NCBI RefSeq assembly: GCF_017498085.1
Contig: NZ_JAGBKM010000001.1
Span: 1 to 64,000 of the forward strand
Direction of reading: 5' to 3'
Source: Psychrobacter coccoides
GTDB taxonomy: Bacteria > Pseudomonadota > Gammaproteobacteria > Pseudomonadales > Moraxellaceae
DNA length: 64,000 nucleotides
This document shows positions 1 to 10,012 of this stretch, piece after piece. Numbering within the stretch: position 1 is the first letter of the stretch; each line of letters opens with the position of its first letter. A program made the translations under genes and the position numbers. The notes beneath the pieces are model-generated. The model ran no database searches and was not told the DNA's origin. It worked only from the letters and a program-made list of their open reading frames with translations.

Positions 1-74
1 AAGTTAACCGCCCCAGCTAAGATATTGAGCTGCTTGGCGTGTTTGTCTTTGATGCGTAGTTTGAGCGTTTTCAT
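1..74 (-). CDS. IS200/IS605-family TnpB, N-terminal fragment at window edge
   Basis: Reading leftward from the ATG at 72-74, the 24 visible residues (MKTLKLRIKDKHAKQLN then ILAGAVN) match the characteristic N terminus of TnpB/IS1341-type proteins, the RNA-guided nucleases associated with IS200/IS605 elements. The gene runs off the left edge, so the RuvC-like and zinc-finger domains cannot be checked. No TnpA gene is visible upstream in this window, so the element may be a tnpB-only type or a remnant. The family call rests on the short N terminus only. Confidence 0.6.
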   Translation of the reverse strand, partial: MKTLKLRIKDKHAKQLNILAGAVN

Positions 75-150
75 GGAGTAATTATGATCTCAATGGGTGT
101 GATTATCAAGGCACTTGCAATATTGGGCGACAACGGTTGACGCCTGATAT

Positions 151-171
151 CCACGCCCTAGAAGGACGTGG
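151..171. repeat. Imperfect hairpin upstream of tnpB (candidate element end)
   Basis: The segment reads CCACGCCC, a short loop, then GGACGTGG, and can form an eight- or nine-pair stem with one mismatch. Subterminal hairpins mark the ends of IS200/IS605 elements, and this one sits about 80 bp upstream of the tnpB start, so it may be that element's left end. The assignment is inferred from position and form. Confidence 0.4.
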
Positions 172-214
172 TTTTACGGCGCTGGATGATAAACCTAAAT
201 AAGCCAAATTTATA

Positions 215-246
215 TCATAAAAAAACCGCCTCGACAAAGGCGGTTC
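215..246 (-). terminator. Intrinsic terminator of the BI-1 gene
   Basis: On the minus strand a stem AACCGCC/GGCGGTT is followed by a run of seven T. It lies 25 bp past the stop of the Bax-inhibitor-1 gene that ends at 271. Confidence 0.85.
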
Positions 247-270
247 TGGTAATTGAAAACAGCGATGACA

Positions 271-990
271 TCAGTCTTGTAAATAGCTCAGTAAACGTAA
301 AAACTCAATGTACATCCACACTAGGGTCGCAATAAGGCCAACACTAAAGACCCATTCATAGTCTTCAGACACACCCATAGCAACACCACGCTCGATGTTA
401 TCAAAATCAAGCAATAAGCTAAATGATGCGATGACGATTACAAATAAGCTAAAACCAATTGCAATCATACCACCATCAAACAAAAACGGTAGGCTGGAAC
501 CAAATAAGACAAAACCCCACTGTACAAGATACAAGATCATAATGGCAAAAATAGCCGACATCATAATAGAGCGAAACTTATCATTGACCTTGACGATACC
601 TGAGCGGTATAGACCAAGCATGACCGCTGCGGTCACAAAGGTGGCACAGAGTGCCGTCAGAGGCACGCTTGGGTACATACTCATAAATATCATAGAGATG
701 CCACCCAAAAATAGCCCTTCGACTAAGGCGTAAGGTACAGCAAGCGTTCTTGCCATATGCGGCTTGAACATAATGAAAAACGCTAGACCCACACCAACAA
801 ACATGCTGATGATAGACGTCATGTAAATAAAACCACTAGATAACCCAGCAGCGATCGCATAAAAAAAGAAGCCTAGACCAGATAGCGCTGACAACCCTAA
901 AAGCATTGTTGTCTTTTGTACCACGCCTTTAACGGTCATCGACTTGCCGCCGATCGCAAGTTCTGCGCGACTGACAATAGGATTGGCCAT
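271..990 (-). CDS. Bax inhibitor-1/YccA family membrane protein
   Basis: This is a 239-residue integral membrane protein with about seven hydrophobic segments, and the C-terminal part (LLDFDNIERGVAMGVSEDYEW) is typical of the bacterial BI-1 group related to YccA/YetJ. Family members are inner-membrane proteins linked to ion leak or to modulation of FtsH proteolysis; no specific role can be read here. A start at 1095 would add 35 residues of AT-rich, non-family sequence. The ATG at 990 (MANPIVSRAEL) has an AAGGAT ribosome site six bases upstream and is preferred. The gene is monocistronic and followed by a strong terminator. Confidence 0.85.
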   Translation of the reverse strand: MANPIVSRAELAIGGKSMTVKGVVQKTTMLLGLSALSGLGFFFYAIAAGLSSGFIYMTSIISMFVGVGLAFFIMFKPHMARTLAVPYALVEGLFLGGISMIFMSMYPSVPLTALCATFVTAAVMLGLYRSGIVKVNDKFRSIMMSAIFAIMILYLVQWGFVLFGSSLPFLFDGGMIAIGFSLFVIVIASFSLLLDFDNIERGVAMGVSEDYEWVFSVGLIATLVWMYIEFLRLLSYLQD

Positions 991-1231
991 AAAAATATCC
1001 TTAATTAAATAATATAAAAAATAGATTGCAGCTACTTTAGCAAAACCGACATTATTGTCAACTGTGTATACGTGACAGCCCTCAAGGCTTAGCAACGTAT
1101 TGCAATGAATATAAAAATTCGTTTGATAGGTTATAGTATGGGGTCAATCATCACCGTTAACAATGATAATTGACAAAACAGGCTAGTTTAAGCACGCATT
1201 TATCGCTATCATTGCCCTGTATTTTAAAGTT

Positions 1232-2251
1232 ATGTCGAGTCGCTTTATGGAAAACTCAGCGCAGTCAGAAAGGCTGCCACACTTACATGAATCAGAGCTC
1301 TTTCATGCCATTAAAAACCCTGCTTTTCGTCGCATTGGTCTGATGGGCCGAGCAGGGAAGCGCAGCGTTACTAAAAGCCTGGTGCAGATTGCCCAAACCA
1401 TCAATGAGATGAATTTGACATTGATTATGGATGTGCAAACAGCCAATTTACCGACTTTGGACTTAACCGAAATAGCTGCGGTCAAAATTGTCAAGCGTAG
1501 TTTGATTGGTGAGATTTGTGACTTAGTTATCGTGGTTGGTGGTGATGGCTCCATACTTCATGCTGCAGAAGCGTTAGCACGTTATCGCGTACCCGTGCTA
1601 GGGGTCAACCGAGGTCGTCTGGGGTTTTTGGCTGATGTTAAGCCTAAAGAAGCGGCTTTTAAATTGCGCCAAGTGCTTATGGGTGATTATCAGCTGGATC
1701 ATAGGTTTTTGCTTATGATGGAGATCCGCCAAGGTCGAGAAGTCCTGCATGAAGATATGGCGCTAAATGATGTGGTGTTGCATGCTGGTAAATCTGTGCA
1801 TATGATTGATTTTCAGATGAAAATTGATGGCCAAGATGTTTATCGTCAGCATAGTGATGGGCTGATCGCAGCGACTCCTACAGGTTCAACTGCTTATGCG
1901 CTGTCAGGTGGTGGCCCTATTATTCATCCCAGTATGGACGCCATCTGTCTCGTCCCTATGCATCCACATACCTTGTCTAGTCGGCCGATTGTGGTCAGTG
2001 GCAATAGTGAGGTTTGCATTCGGATTCATGAGGATAATCGTACCCAACCTATGGTGAGTGCAGATGGCAAAGCCAGTGTACCTATCGAACAAGACCAGCG
2101 GCTGTATATTCGCAAACACCCAGACAAACTCACCTTGCTACATCCGCCTGGTTTTGACTTTTATGAAGCCTGTCGAACCAAATTGCATTGGAATGTTCAT
2201 GCTGAAGAGTTTAGTCTGGATAAAGATGATGATATTATTGATGATGAGTAG
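1232..2251 (+). CDS. nadK: NAD kinase
   Basis: NAD kinase phosphorylates NAD to NADP in the cytoplasm. The protein has the ATP-binding GGDGS motif near residue 108, followed by GVNRGRLGFLAD, the ALNDVV motif, and the glycine-rich TPTGSTAYALSGGGP region, in the family order. At 339 residues it is longer than the roughly 290-300 usual in the family because of about 30 extra residues at the N terminus. An internal ATG at 1247 is an alternative start; neither has a strong ribosome site. It is transcribed divergently from the BI-1 gene. Confidence 0.95.
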   Translation: MSSRFMENSAQSERLPHLHESELFHAIKNPAFRRIGLMGRAGKRSVTKSLVQIAQTINEMNLTLIMDVQTANLPTLDLTEIAAVKIVKRSLIGEICDLVIVVGGDGSILHAAEALARYRVPVLGVNRGRLGFLADVKPKEAAFKLRQVLMGDYQLDHRFLLMMEIRQGREVLHEDMALNDVVLHAGKSVHMIDFQMKIDGQDVYRQHSDGLIAATPTGSTAYALSGGGPIIHPSMDAICLVPMHPHTLSSRPIVVSGNSEVCIRIHEDNRTQPMVSADGKASVPIEQDQRLYIRKHPDKLTLLHPPGFDFYEACRTKLHWNVHAEEFSLDKDDDIIDDE

Positions 2252-2334
2252 ATATTGATAATAAATAACCCCAGTTATTAGACAGTTATATGATCTAACA
2301 TAGAGATTGAAGATAGTGGTGGAGAAAAGACAAG

Positions 2335-2646
2335 ATGGATAAGCAAACGATATTGGCCAGTCTAACCCCTGATGTGGTCGAAAAGTTCCGTGTAGCGATA
2401 GAGCTGGGCAAATGGCCTGATGGTAGACGATTGACTGTTGAGCAGCGAGAGACTTGCATGCAGGCCGTCATGATATGGGAGCACGAGCATTTACCACCTG
2501 CTGAGCGTACCGGTTATATTCATAAACCTATTAAAGACGATGGCTCGGTTGTTGGTGCTGAGTGTGATGTCGAGCATGAACATCATTACCCTAATCTGCC
2601 AAATCCTAAAGGTGCCATTCAGCCTGTGAAGTTTCTTAATAAATAA
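2335..2646 (+). CDS. DUF1315 (YeaC-like) protein
   Basis: This 103-residue cytoplasmic protein has the DUF1315 pattern: an LxPDVVEKFRVAIELGKWPDGRRLT N-terminal half, then a QRETCMQAVMIWEHEHLPPAERTGYI segment. The family, including E. coli YeaC, has no established function. It lies 83 bp downstream of nadK and may be co-transcribed with it, and it ends at a strong bidirectional terminator. GGTGGAG upstream of the ATG serves as ribosome site. Confidence 0.85.
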   Translation: MDKQTILASLTPDVVEKFRVAIELGKWPDGRRLTVEQRETCMQAVMIWEHEHLPPAERTGYIHKPIKDDGSVVGAECDVEHEHHYPNLPNPKGAIQPVKFLNK

Positions 2647-2666
2647 ACACCCTCAAGCCAGTATAA

Positions 2667-2699
2667 AAAAGCCACGCTATATAGTATAGCGTGGCTTTT
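2667..2699. terminator. Bidirectional intrinsic terminator
   Basis: A 15-bp arm (AAAAGCCACGCTATA) pairs perfectly with its complement across a three-base loop. A/T runs on both sides let it terminate the DUF1315 gene from the left and the HopJ-family gene from the right. Confidence 0.9.
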
Positions 2700-2777
2700 G
2701 TTTATTAGCTGATATGCTGATAGCTTAATCATAATGACTGCTCATTTTGAGCCAAAATGATTACACACACTTGCTCG

Positions 2778-3152
2778 TTATATTGCCGTAGTGTCTACAC
2801 TTGGACGTAGAGTAAGTGGGTTTTTTTCCATCAAAAAACCCTGCCAACCCCAATGTAAAAAGTTACGAATATTGGCGTGGTCTGTCCCCTTTGGAGTCGC
2901 TTTAACTTTAGCATAGTGCTCACCAAACAGTGTCAGGGTATCGAGCTGGCTCAAACCATGTAGCTTTGCAAAGCCAAAAATCTTGGCGCTGCTTTCGTTT
3001 TCACCGGCTTGATTGTGCTGCATCCCGTTCACGAACGGCACTGGTGCATAGCGATAAAAATCATCGATAAAGCTGATGACATCATTAAATCCAATGGCTT
3101 TTTTGTTCAAACCATTAAGTAGAGCCGATATATCAGATTGGCGGATACTCAT
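2778..3152 (-). CDS. HopJ type III effector family protein
   Basis: The 124-residue protein matches the small HopJ family: FNDVISFIDDFYRYAPVPF and a C-terminal NIRNFLHWGWQGFLM segment. The family name comes from a Pseudomonas syringae effector, but members are common in non-pathogenic proteobacteria with no secretion system. The name therefore should not be read as evidence of virulence. It follows csrA by 27 bp on the same strand and may be co-transcribed with it. Confidence 0.8.
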   Translation of the reverse strand: MSIRQSDISALLNGLNKKAIGFNDVISFIDDFYRYAPVPFVNGMQHNQAGENESSAKIFGFAKLHGLSQLDTLTLFGEHYAKVKATPKGTDHANIRNFLHWGWQGFLMEKNPLTLRPSVDTTAI

Positions 3153-3179
3153 AAGTAAGTGACCTCAAAGCAAGTTAAA

Positions 3180-3425
3180 TTAACGATTGAAATAATCTTC
3201 GTCATCAAATGAAGGCGCAAAATTGCCTTGCTCAAGATGTTGCATCTGCGACTGAACAGAGCGCTCATGTTGAATACGTTGATAAATCTCTTCACGATGT
3301 ACAGCAATGTCTTTTGGCGCATTAACACCTATGCGTACCTGATTGCCTTTGACCCCTAATACAGTCACACTGACTTCATCGCCGATCATTAATGTCTCGC
3401 CCACACGGCGTGTTAAAATTAGCAT
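3180..3425 (-). CDS. csrA: Carbon storage regulator CsrA
   Basis: CsrA binds GGA-containing mRNA leaders and controls translation and stability globally. The N terminus ([16 protein letters not shown]), the [27 protein letters not shown] core and the conserved Arg in VHREE are all present. The 81-residue length exceeds the 61 of E. coli because of an acidic C-terminal tail ([14 protein letters not shown]). The position downstream of alaS and lysC is the usual gammaproteobacterial order. AAGGAGTG upstream of the ATG is a strong ribosome site and itself contains a GGA, which would allow autoregulation. Confidence 0.97.
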   Translation of the reverse strand: MLILTRRVGETLMIGDEVSVTVLGVKGNQVRIGVNAPKDIAVHREEIYQRIQHERSVQSQMQHLEQGNFAPSFDDEDYFNR

Positions 3426-3780
3426 GCGTCACACTCCTTATGTCGCATTAAAAAAATATTACTCATTACATTACATCTCAATTGCAAATCATCGTTACAT
3501 CATTGCATAAATATCTTATCAATAATAATCTCAAAATGATACGTTTCGTCTCAAATTAAAGTAAAGTAAGATATGATATACGATGATAATAGGTAGGTTC
3601 ATTTAGCCCAAATGAGCCACCATTATAGGTGGCATAATAGATACTGTCACGGCTTTTAACAAAACTGCTGGGTAATTATCACCTTTCGTCAGCCTAAAAG
3701 TTAAAAAGAATAGAGTCAGTAACGACTCTATTCTCCATACAAATAGCAAAAATCATGCAGATGGTTGTTTATTTTAAGCC
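3426..3780. other. lysC-csrA intergenic region (355 bp)
   Basis: No gene is visible here. The region holds the lysC terminator at 3707-3734, a GCCACC/GGTGGC hairpin at about 3614-3631 without a T run, and AT-rich DNA upstream of csrA that presumably carries its promoter. No tRNA gene, which sometimes follows csrA in related bacteria, was found. Confidence 0.6.
3707..3734 (-). terminator. Intrinsic terminator of lysC
   Basis: On the minus strand AGAATAGAGTC pairs with GACTCTATTCT across a six-base loop and is followed by a short T run. It lies 47 bp past the lysC stop. Confidence 0.85.
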
Positions 3781-5067
3781 TTACTGTCCTGCCACTCGAC
3801 TATCACCATCTTCACGATCAAGTCCAAATGCAGTGTGCAGCGACTTAACTGCTTTTTCTAAATGCTGGTCTTGAATCAGTACGGAAATTTTGATTTCACT
3901 CGTCGATATCATTTGGATATTGATGTTGTTTTCAGCGAGGGTTTGGAACATAAGGCTGGCAACTCCAGCGTGTGAGCGCATGCCCACGCCGACCAAGGAG
4001 ACTTTGACCACTTCGCTATTCCCTAAAATCTCTTTGGCACCGATGTCGTCTTTGACTTCATCATTTAGGACTTTTATGGCTTTATCTAAGTCAGTACGAT
4101 TGACGGTAAAGGTAAAGTCAGTGGTACCCCCAGTAGACAGGTTTTGTACGATCATATCGATTTCGATATTTGCACGGCCGATAGGTGTCAGGATTGCAGA
4201 GGCAATACCGGGGTGGTCAGGTACGCCGCGTACTACAATTTTTGCTTCGTCACGGTTAAAGGCGATACCTGAGATGATTGCCTGTTCCATACTGTCTCCT
4301 TCGTCTATCGTAATTAAGGTACCAACATTATCTTGGAAGTCTTGATCAAAGCTACCGTCCGTATTTTCATCAAAGCTTGAGAGGACACGTAACGGTACAC
4401 CATATTTGCCAGCAAACTCTACTGAACGAATTTGCAAGATTTTGGAGCCAAGGCTTGCCATTTCTAGCATTTCTTCAAAGGTGATTTTTTCCAACTTTTT
4501 GGCTTTTGAGGTGACACGTGGATCAGTGGTGTAGACCCCATCCACATCTGTATATATTTGGCACTCATCAGCGCCTAATGCTGCTGCCACAGCGACGCCA
4601 GTAGTATCAGAACCACCACGACCTAAAGTGGTGGCATTACCTTGGTCATCGACACCCTGAAACCCTGCAACGATAACGACATTGCCGGCATCTAGCTGCT
4701 CACGGATGCTGGCATCATCAATACTTTCGATGCGAGCTTTATTATGTGAGCTGTCGGTTTTAATCGCCACCTGACGACCAGTAAATGAACGTGCGCCCAC
4801 GCCCAGCTCTTTGATAGCCATTGCCAGTAGCGAGATGGATACTTGCTCGCCAGTAGAGACCATTTGGTCATATTCACGAGGGTCTGGATCACTACTAATC
4901 TGGCGCGCTAAATCGATAAGGCGGTTGGTCTCGCCACTCATAGCAGAGACGACGACGACGACTTGATGGCCATTGTCATGCCAGCGCTTGATACGTTTTG
5001 CGACGTTCTTAATACGATCGATACTGCCCATTGAGGTACCGCCGTATTTCTGTACTATTAACGCCAT
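3781..5067 (-). CDS. lysC: Aspartate kinase
   Basis: Aspartokinase catalyses the first step of the lysine, threonine and methionine pathway. The protein begins with the KYGGTSMG substrate-binding motif, contains [19 protein letters not shown], and ends in tandem ACT domains (from about residue 265) that usually bind lysine and/or threonine for feedback control. At 428 residues it is a monofunctional enzyme with no homoserine dehydrogenase fused. An internal methionine before the ACT region ([11 protein letters not shown]) may start a separate regulatory subunit, as in some lysC genes; this is not shown here. Confidence 0.95.
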   Translation of the reverse strand: MALIVQKYGGTSMGSIDRIKNVAKRIKRWHDNGHQVVVVVSAMSGETNRLIDLARQISSDPDPREYDQMVSTGEQVSISLLAMAIKELGVGARSFTGRQVAIKTDSSHNKARIESIDDASIREQLDAGNVVIVAGFQGVDDQGNATTLGRGGSDTTGVAVAAALGADECQIYTDVDGVYTTDPRVTSKAKKLEKITFEEMLEMASLGSKILQIRSVEFAGKYGVPLRVLSSFDENTDGSFDQDFQDNVGTLITIDEGDSMEQAIISGIAFNRDEAKIVVRGVPDHPGIASAILTPIGRANIEIDMIVQNLSTGGTTDFTFTVNRTDLDKAIKVLNDEVKDDIGAKEILGNSEVVKVSLVGVGMRSHAGVASLMFQTLAENNINIQMISTSEIKISVLIQDQHLEKAVKSLHTAFGLDREDGDSRVAGQ

Positions 5068-5268
5068 AAGTTTTACCTATTATTCATGATGGCTGTTGGT
5101 TAAAATTCATTGCTAATGAACGGGTTTTGGATGCTTTAAAGTCGAGTTGTAAAAACGACATCATTTTACAGTGCATTGACTGTATATTGATGGTGTTGTT
5201 TTTAGACAGTGTTACTTTATACCACAATCATGCGCTGAAATTAAGTCATAGCCGTGTTTTGATATATG

Positions 5269-5299
5269 GCGATTGGTTATAACAGGTATAACCAATCGC
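5269..5299. repeat. 13-bp perfect inverted repeat between alaS and lysC
   Basis: GCGATTGGTTATA is followed after five bases by its exact complement TATAACCAATCGC. Neither side has a T run, so it is not a canonical terminator. It could be a Rho-associated stem, an mRNA stabiliser or a protein-binding site between alaS and lysC. Confidence 0.6.
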
Positions 5300-5342
5300 A
5301 TGCTTGTTGCTTAATCACTTAGGTTTGGCAAGTCTTAGACCA

Positions 5343-8015
5343 CTAACCCAGCTGTGATTCGAGCCAAGCCGGTAAGCTGCCGATAATAGCAGCACTATTA
5401 TCAGGTTTTGGTGCGCCGCCTTGAGCGTAATCAGGTTTACCACCACCCTTACCACCAAGCTCGCCTGCCAAATGGCGAATGATATCACCGGCTTTGATAC
5501 GGCCAGTGACAGACTTGGCGACACTGGCTGCCAATGCCAACTGTCCGTCTTTATCACCGATCAAAACGATGACGCTATCAGGAAGCTTGGATTTGATATC
5601 ATCCATCAGCGTGCGAATCGACTTGCCATCAATCCCTGATAAGGTACTAATCAATACGGGTACATCAGCGATATTTTGCACATCATCAAGTAGGTTTGCT
5701 GCTTGCGCACTTGCCATTTTTTGCTGTAAGCGTTCAAGCTGTTTTTCAAGCTCACGCTGCTTGTCTGCCATGGTCTGCACACGTGCAGCAATATTAGGAC
5801 GTTTGACCTTTAGCTGTGCTGCCAGCTCGCTCAACTGTTGATCACCTTGTTGCAAGTACTTGACAGCGTTCATACCTGTGACGGCTTCGATACGGCGGAT
5901 GCCAGCGGCGATACCGGCCTCGCTGGTGATTTTGAAGATACCGATATCGCCAGTACGCTCTACGTGCAGACCGCCGCATAGCTCGATAGAGAAGGGCTGA
6001 CGCTGACCATCGACCACTTGTTCTGTGCCCATGGTTAGTACCCGTACGTCATCACCGTATTTTTCACCAAACAGGGCGACTGCGCCTTTATTCATGGCGT
6101 CGTCGATAGGCATATGCTCGATACACGCTTGGACATTGGCTTGAATTTGCTCATTGACCAAACGCTCAATTTGCATGATTTCAGTGTCAGTGACGGGTTT
6201 GTCATAAGAAAAGTCAAAACGTAACACGTCGCTTGAAACCAATGAGCCTTTTTGGGTCACATCGTGACCAAGTACCTGCCGTAGAGCAGCGTGTAATAAA
6301 TGCGTGGCGGAATGGTTTTTAGCACTGGCACTACGAATATCTGACAGTACCTGCGCTTCAGCGCTTTGCTTGGCACTGATCTCGCCCATCGTGACGATAC
6401 CATGATGAATAATGGCTTGACCGGATTTTTTGGTATCCTGCACCTCAAATACACCAGTAGCGGTACGGATCTCGCCAAGCTCGCCCACTTGTCCACCGCC
6501 TTCAGCATAAAACGGCGTACGATCAAGGACGACGACGCCTTCCATACCTTCGTTTAGAGCCTCAGTGGCTTCTCCGTTTTGATAGACAGCGAGCAGAGTG
6601 ACATTGTCTTCTGTCAATTGCTCATAGCCGATAAACTCAGTAGGGGTGTCGACTTGAATAACGCTACTATAATCAACATCGAACTTACCAGCATCACGAG
6701 CTCGGTCGCGCTGTGCTTGCATGTGCTCGTCAAACTCGTCCTCGTTGATGAGGATGCCACGCTCACGAGTAATGTCAGCGGTCAAGTCCAGCGGAAAGCC
6801 ATAAGTATCATAGAGTTTAAATGCTGCTGCACCAGAGAGGGTGTCACCATCTTGCAAGTCTTCAAGCTCGCTGGCAAGCAGACGTAAGCCTTGCGCTAAA
6901 GTCTTGGCAAACTGCGCTTCTTCTTTTTGAATCGCATTTTCAATTTGGCTTTGTTTGTCTTTTAGCTCTGGATACGCATCACCCATTTCAGCGACAAGTG
7001 GCGCCACCATTTTATAGAAAAAATCACTCTCTGCACCAAGTTTATTGCCATGACGTACCGCTCGGCGAATGATACGGCGTAAGACATAACCGCGGCCTTC
7101 ATTGCTTGGTAGCACACCATCTGCAATCAAGAACGCCACCGCACGAATGTGATCAGCAATGACGTTCAGAGAAGCTTGTTGCTCATTAGCGATACCTAGA
7201 ATATCTGCTGCCGCATCCATTAAGTGTACAAACAAGTCTATTTCATAATTACTATGTACACCTTGCATAATAGCACTGATGCGCTCAAGCCCCATGCCTG
7301 TATCGACACTTGGTGCAGGTAGGGGCAACATGGTGCCGTCTTTTTGGCGATTAAACTGCATAAATACGCAGTTCCAAATCTCGATAAAGCGGTCGCCATC
7401 TTCTTCAGGCGTACCTGGAAGGCCACCTTCTATTTCAGGGCCATGGTCATAAAACACTTCGGTACAAGGACCACAAGGACCGGTATCACCCATCGTCCAA
7501 AAGTTATCAGACGCATAAGGGGCACCTTTATTGTCACCGATACGAATGATGCGCTCTGCAGGGATACCAATTTCAGTGTGCCAAATATCAAAGGCTTCGT
7601 CGTCGGTTTCGTAAATAGTCACGTATAAGCGGTCTTTATCGATTGCCAACCAGTCCTTTGAGGTCAAAAACTCCCAGATATAAGCGATACCAGCTTGCTT
7701 GAAGTAATCGCCAAAAGAGAAGTTGCCCAGCATCTCAAAGAACGTATGATGGCGAGCCGTATAACCGACATTGTCCAAGTCATTATGCTTGCCACCTGCA
7801 CGCACGCATTTTTGTGAGGTCACCGCCCGGGTATAGTCACGAGTCTCCATTCCCAAAAATGTCTCTTTAAACTGATTCATCCCCGCATTGGTAAATAATA
7901 ATGTCGGGTCGTTATGCGGAATCAGGCTCGATGAGGGGACTGCGGTGTGCTGCTTGCTTATAAAATAATCTATGAAGGCTTGACGAATATCGGCTGAGCG
8001 AAATGGCTGACTCAC
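5343..8015 (-). CDS. alaS: Alanine-tRNA ligase
   Basis: Alanyl-tRNA synthetase charges tRNA-Ala and edits mischarged Ser/Gly. The 890-residue protein has the class II core with N-terminal [15 protein letters not shown], the editing-domain zinc ligands [11 protein letters not shown] near residue 570 and [13 protein letters not shown] about 100 residues later. The C-terminal C-Ala domain ends with [16 protein letters not shown]. Length and order are normal for the family. It is the first gene of the alaS-lysC-csrA group. The start has a GGAGCCGC ribosome site. Confidence 0.97.
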   Translation of the reverse strand: MSQPFRSADIRQAFIDYFISKQHTAVPSSSLIPHNDPTLLFTNAGMNQFKETFLGMETRDYTRAVTSQKCVRAGGKHNDLDNVGYTARHHTFFEMLGNFSFGDYFKQAGIAYIWEFLTSKDWLAIDKDRLYVTIYETDDEAFDIWHTEIGIPAERIIRIGDNKGAPYASDNFWTMGDTGPCGPCTEVFYDHGPEIEGGLPGTPEEDGDRFIEIWNCVFMQFNRQKDGTMLPLPAPSVDTGMGLERISAIMQGVHSNYEIDLFVHLMDAAADILGIANEQQASLNVIADHIRAVAFLIADGVLPSNEGRGYVLRRIIRRAVRHGNKLGAESDFFYKMVAPLVAEMGDAYPELKDKQSQIENAIQKEEAQFAKTLAQGLRLLASELEDLQDGDTLSGAAAFKLYDTYGFPLDLTADITRERGILINEDEFDEHMQAQRDRARDAGKFDVDYSSVIQVDTPTEFIGYEQLTEDNVTLLAVYQNGEATEALNEGMEGVVVLDRTPFYAEGGGQVGELGEIRTATGVFEVQDTKKSGQAIIHHGIVTMGEISAKQSAEAQVLSDIRSASAKNHSATHLLHAALRQVLGHDVTQKGSLVSSDVLRFDFSYDKPVTDTEIMQIERLVNEQIQANVQACIEHMPIDDAMNKGAVALFGEKYGDDVRVLTMGTEQVVDGQRQPFSIELCGGLHVERTGDIGIFKITSEAGIAAGIRRIEAVTGMNAVKYLQQGDQQLSELAAQLKVKRPNIAARVQTMADKQRELEKQLERLQQKMASAQAANLLDDVQNIADVPVLISTLSGIDGKSIRTLMDDIKSKLPDSVIVLIGDKDGQLALAASVAKSVTGRIKAGDIIRHLAGELGGKGGGKPDYAQGGAPKPDNSAAIIGSLPAWLESQLG

Positions 8016-8126
8016 AGCGGCTCCTTACTGACGGGTGGTATTGAGTAAAATAAGTTAAATGATTTTGCAAGCGATTTTAGCACAAACGCCAAGGGTGTTG
8101 ATATAGAAGACTAAGTATGCGCAGTT

Positions 8127-9209
8127 TTAGTTTGGTGTTTGTGCTGGCTGATTGCGGCTACGAAACCATGCCAAAATAATCGCCACAATCATAATTAGAC
8201 CAACGATACCCAGCATTGGATACACGGTGCCAATGAGTTTGCTAAAACCAAGCTGACTTAGGCCCAGACCAATGATGGCAAAAAATGCACTTAGCCATTT
8301 GAAACCCTTTGCTCCTGGTTTAGCAAAGCGGGTGCTAAAAGCAAAAAACATACCCACTGCGGTGCTGTATATCATACAAATAAGCGTCACCGACATAATC
8401 AGGGCTAACACTGGTGAGATATTTGCAGCGAGTCCTAAAGTAGGCATCTCAACGCCTATGAGTGTATCGATATTGGCAAAAAGCCCGATATTAAGTAAGA
8501 ATATCAACAGACCCAAGCCAAGACCGCCCATTGCTCCGCCCATGGCTGCTGTTTTTTGTGAATGAGTCAACCCACCAATCACAGCCAGCATAGGAAAGCC
8601 AACCGCAATATTAAATGAAGCATAAAGTAGGGCGCCAAATATCCAACTTGAAACCGGCCAGTCCGAGCTGATGGTGGGTATCTCTTTTGCGACTTCATTT
8701 AGCGTGTCGTTGGCGACATTACTGGTAAAAATTGAGTAAGTGGTGATTGCCAGTATCAATAATAGCAGTACAGGCATGATGATACTGATGAGTCTTATGA
8801 TGCCTCTTACATTCAAACAAAGCGTGGCAATCACCAGTACTGTCATAAAAACACCACCTACCAGTGGTGGCCAGCCGTACTGCTGAGCGAAAATCGAACC
8901 ACTACCCGCAAGCATAACCACGCCAACGCCAAACAAAAAGAATGACAACACCACGTCCATAACAAAGCCTGCACGTGTACCAAACAAGGTGTACAAGACT
9001 TTTTTGTGGGAATGAGCCTGCATGCTTGAGCTCATGCGTGCTATTTGCATTCCTAAAAATGCAAAAAGAGCAGCACTAACCAGTGTGCCTATAACACCTG
9101 ACATACCGTAACCGGTGAAAAACTGCAGCACTTCCTGACCAGAGGCAAAACCCCCGCCAACCACTACCGACATATAGGCTGCCGCTATTTGCCAAGACTG
9201 TTTATTCAC
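8127..9209 (-). CDS. YkvI-like membrane transporter
   Basis: The 360-residue protein has about ten hydrophobic segments and begins SWQIAAAYMSVVVGGGFASGQEVLQFFTGYG, the glycine-rich first helix typical of the YkvI group. This group is distantly related to the APC/LeuT-fold amino-acid transporters. The substrate is unknown. It lies downstream of alaS but reads the same way as a separate unit with its own upstream region. Confidence 0.75.
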   Translation of the reverse strand: MNKQSWQIAAAYMSVVVGGGFASGQEVLQFFTGYGMSGVIGTLVSAALFAFLGMQIARMSSSMQAHSHKKVLYTLFGTRAGFVMDVVLSFFLFGVGVVMLAGSGSIFAQQYGWPPLVGGVFMTVLVIATLCLNVRGIIRLISIIMPVLLLLILAITTYSIFTSNVANDTLNEVAKEIPTISSDWPVSSWIFGALLYASFNIAVGFPMLAVIGGLTHSQKTAAMGGAMGGLGLGLLIFLLNIGLFANIDTLIGVEMPTLGLAANISPVLALIMSVTLICMIYSTAVGMFFAFSTRFAKPGAKGFKWLSAFFAIIGLGLSQLGFSKLIGTVYPMLGIVGLIMIVAIILAWFRSRNQPAQTPN

Positions 9210-9630
9210 TGTTTTGTACTCCTATCCCTGAAGTTATAGTTTTTAGGGAAAATGTGCCTTAATTATTGTTTAATGCAAATATCCTATGACTAGACATAGA
9301 TTAAGGTCGCAGTAATGTCTGTGCTACCGGATTACCTGTCTATCATTTGCGATGAAAAGGGAGTGCTTGTTTATTGCGAGGTACATTGTACTTGGCGGGA
9401 TGTTGTTTTCAAGTCTGATCTGTATTTCAGGGTATTTTGACTCTCTCTAACTGACAGGCCAAGAAAAAATGATTAGGGTTTAGGATGTCCCATATTAATC
9501 CATAATAATAATGAGGTTATTTACTAAAAGTCAGTCGATATAAGTAGTGTATTGGTTTATAATAAAGGCTTACTAGTAGTGTGGATTTAGGGTATACAGT
9601 GGTTATACCCCTTTAAATGAGGATTATATT
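9210..9630. other. Intergenic region, 421 bp
   Basis: Divergent promoters for the YkvI-like gene and the small membrane protein are expected here. A TATAAT box lies at 9558-9563 without a clear -35 element, and GGGTATA/TATACCC arms at 9590-9610 form a seven-bp inverted repeat just upstream of the next gene. A possible 32-codon hydrophobic ORF starting at 9352 lacks a ribosome site and is not annotated. Confidence 0.5.
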
Positions 9631-9849
9631 ATGAACTGGCCACTATTCTCTATGGTTTACTCGATGGCAGCAACGGTTATTGTCGGTGTGCTCATTATTG
9701 CAGCTTTGGTGACTGGGTTTAACGAAATTCCACATATCCAAATTGCTGTGGTGGTGGGGCTATTGGTGTCTATACCCGCTGGACTGTTTTTTACCAAAAA
9801 AATCAGCAGCATCACTGGCGAAGAAACAGACAACAGCCGCCGCGTGTAG
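9631..9849 (+). CDS. Small two-helix membrane protein
   Basis: The 72-residue protein has two hydrophobic stretches, at about residues 7-28 and 36-54, joined by a short loop, and a polar C-terminal tail. It belongs to the short inner-membrane proteins sometimes mislabelled as CTP synthetase in related genomes; nothing supports that label. GAGGAT upstream of the ATG is a good ribosome site. The function is unknown. Confidence 0.7.
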   Translation: MNWPLFSMVYSMAATVIVGVLIIAALVTGFNEIPHIQIAVVVGLLVSIPAGLFFTKKISSITGEETDNSRRV

Positions 9850-10012
9850 GGTCAGACGGTTTAAAAAAGCCAACCGTATGGCGCATATATATTGATGCCA
9901 CATAGGTAATGTCACATAGGTAGCGACAGCTGGCTCAGCTTAAAGGTACTGCTGTGTCGCTGGGGTTTCCATTTTCCATACTGATGCTATTCAAGTATTT
10001 GCTGCTAGCGCT

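Noticed and set aside
395..733. Plus-strand ORF opposite the BI-1 gene
   Set aside because: It is antisense to a clear membrane-protein gene and has no family features.
2778..3152. HopJ-family gene as evidence of type III secretion or pathogenicity
   Set aside because: The family is widespread in bacteria without such systems, and no secretion genes are nearby.
3614..3631. Hairpin upstream of csrA as riboswitch or terminator
   Set aside because: The stem is short, has no T run and no known riboswitch features.
3890..4345. 151-codon plus-strand ORF opposite lysC
   Set aside because: It is a shadow of the aspartate kinase gene, with Ser/Ile-rich composition typical of antisense reading.
9352..9450. 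32-codon hydrophobic ORF (MKRECLFIARYIVLGG...)
   Set aside because: It lacks a recognisable ribosome site, and its length is within chance expectation for this 421-bp spacer.
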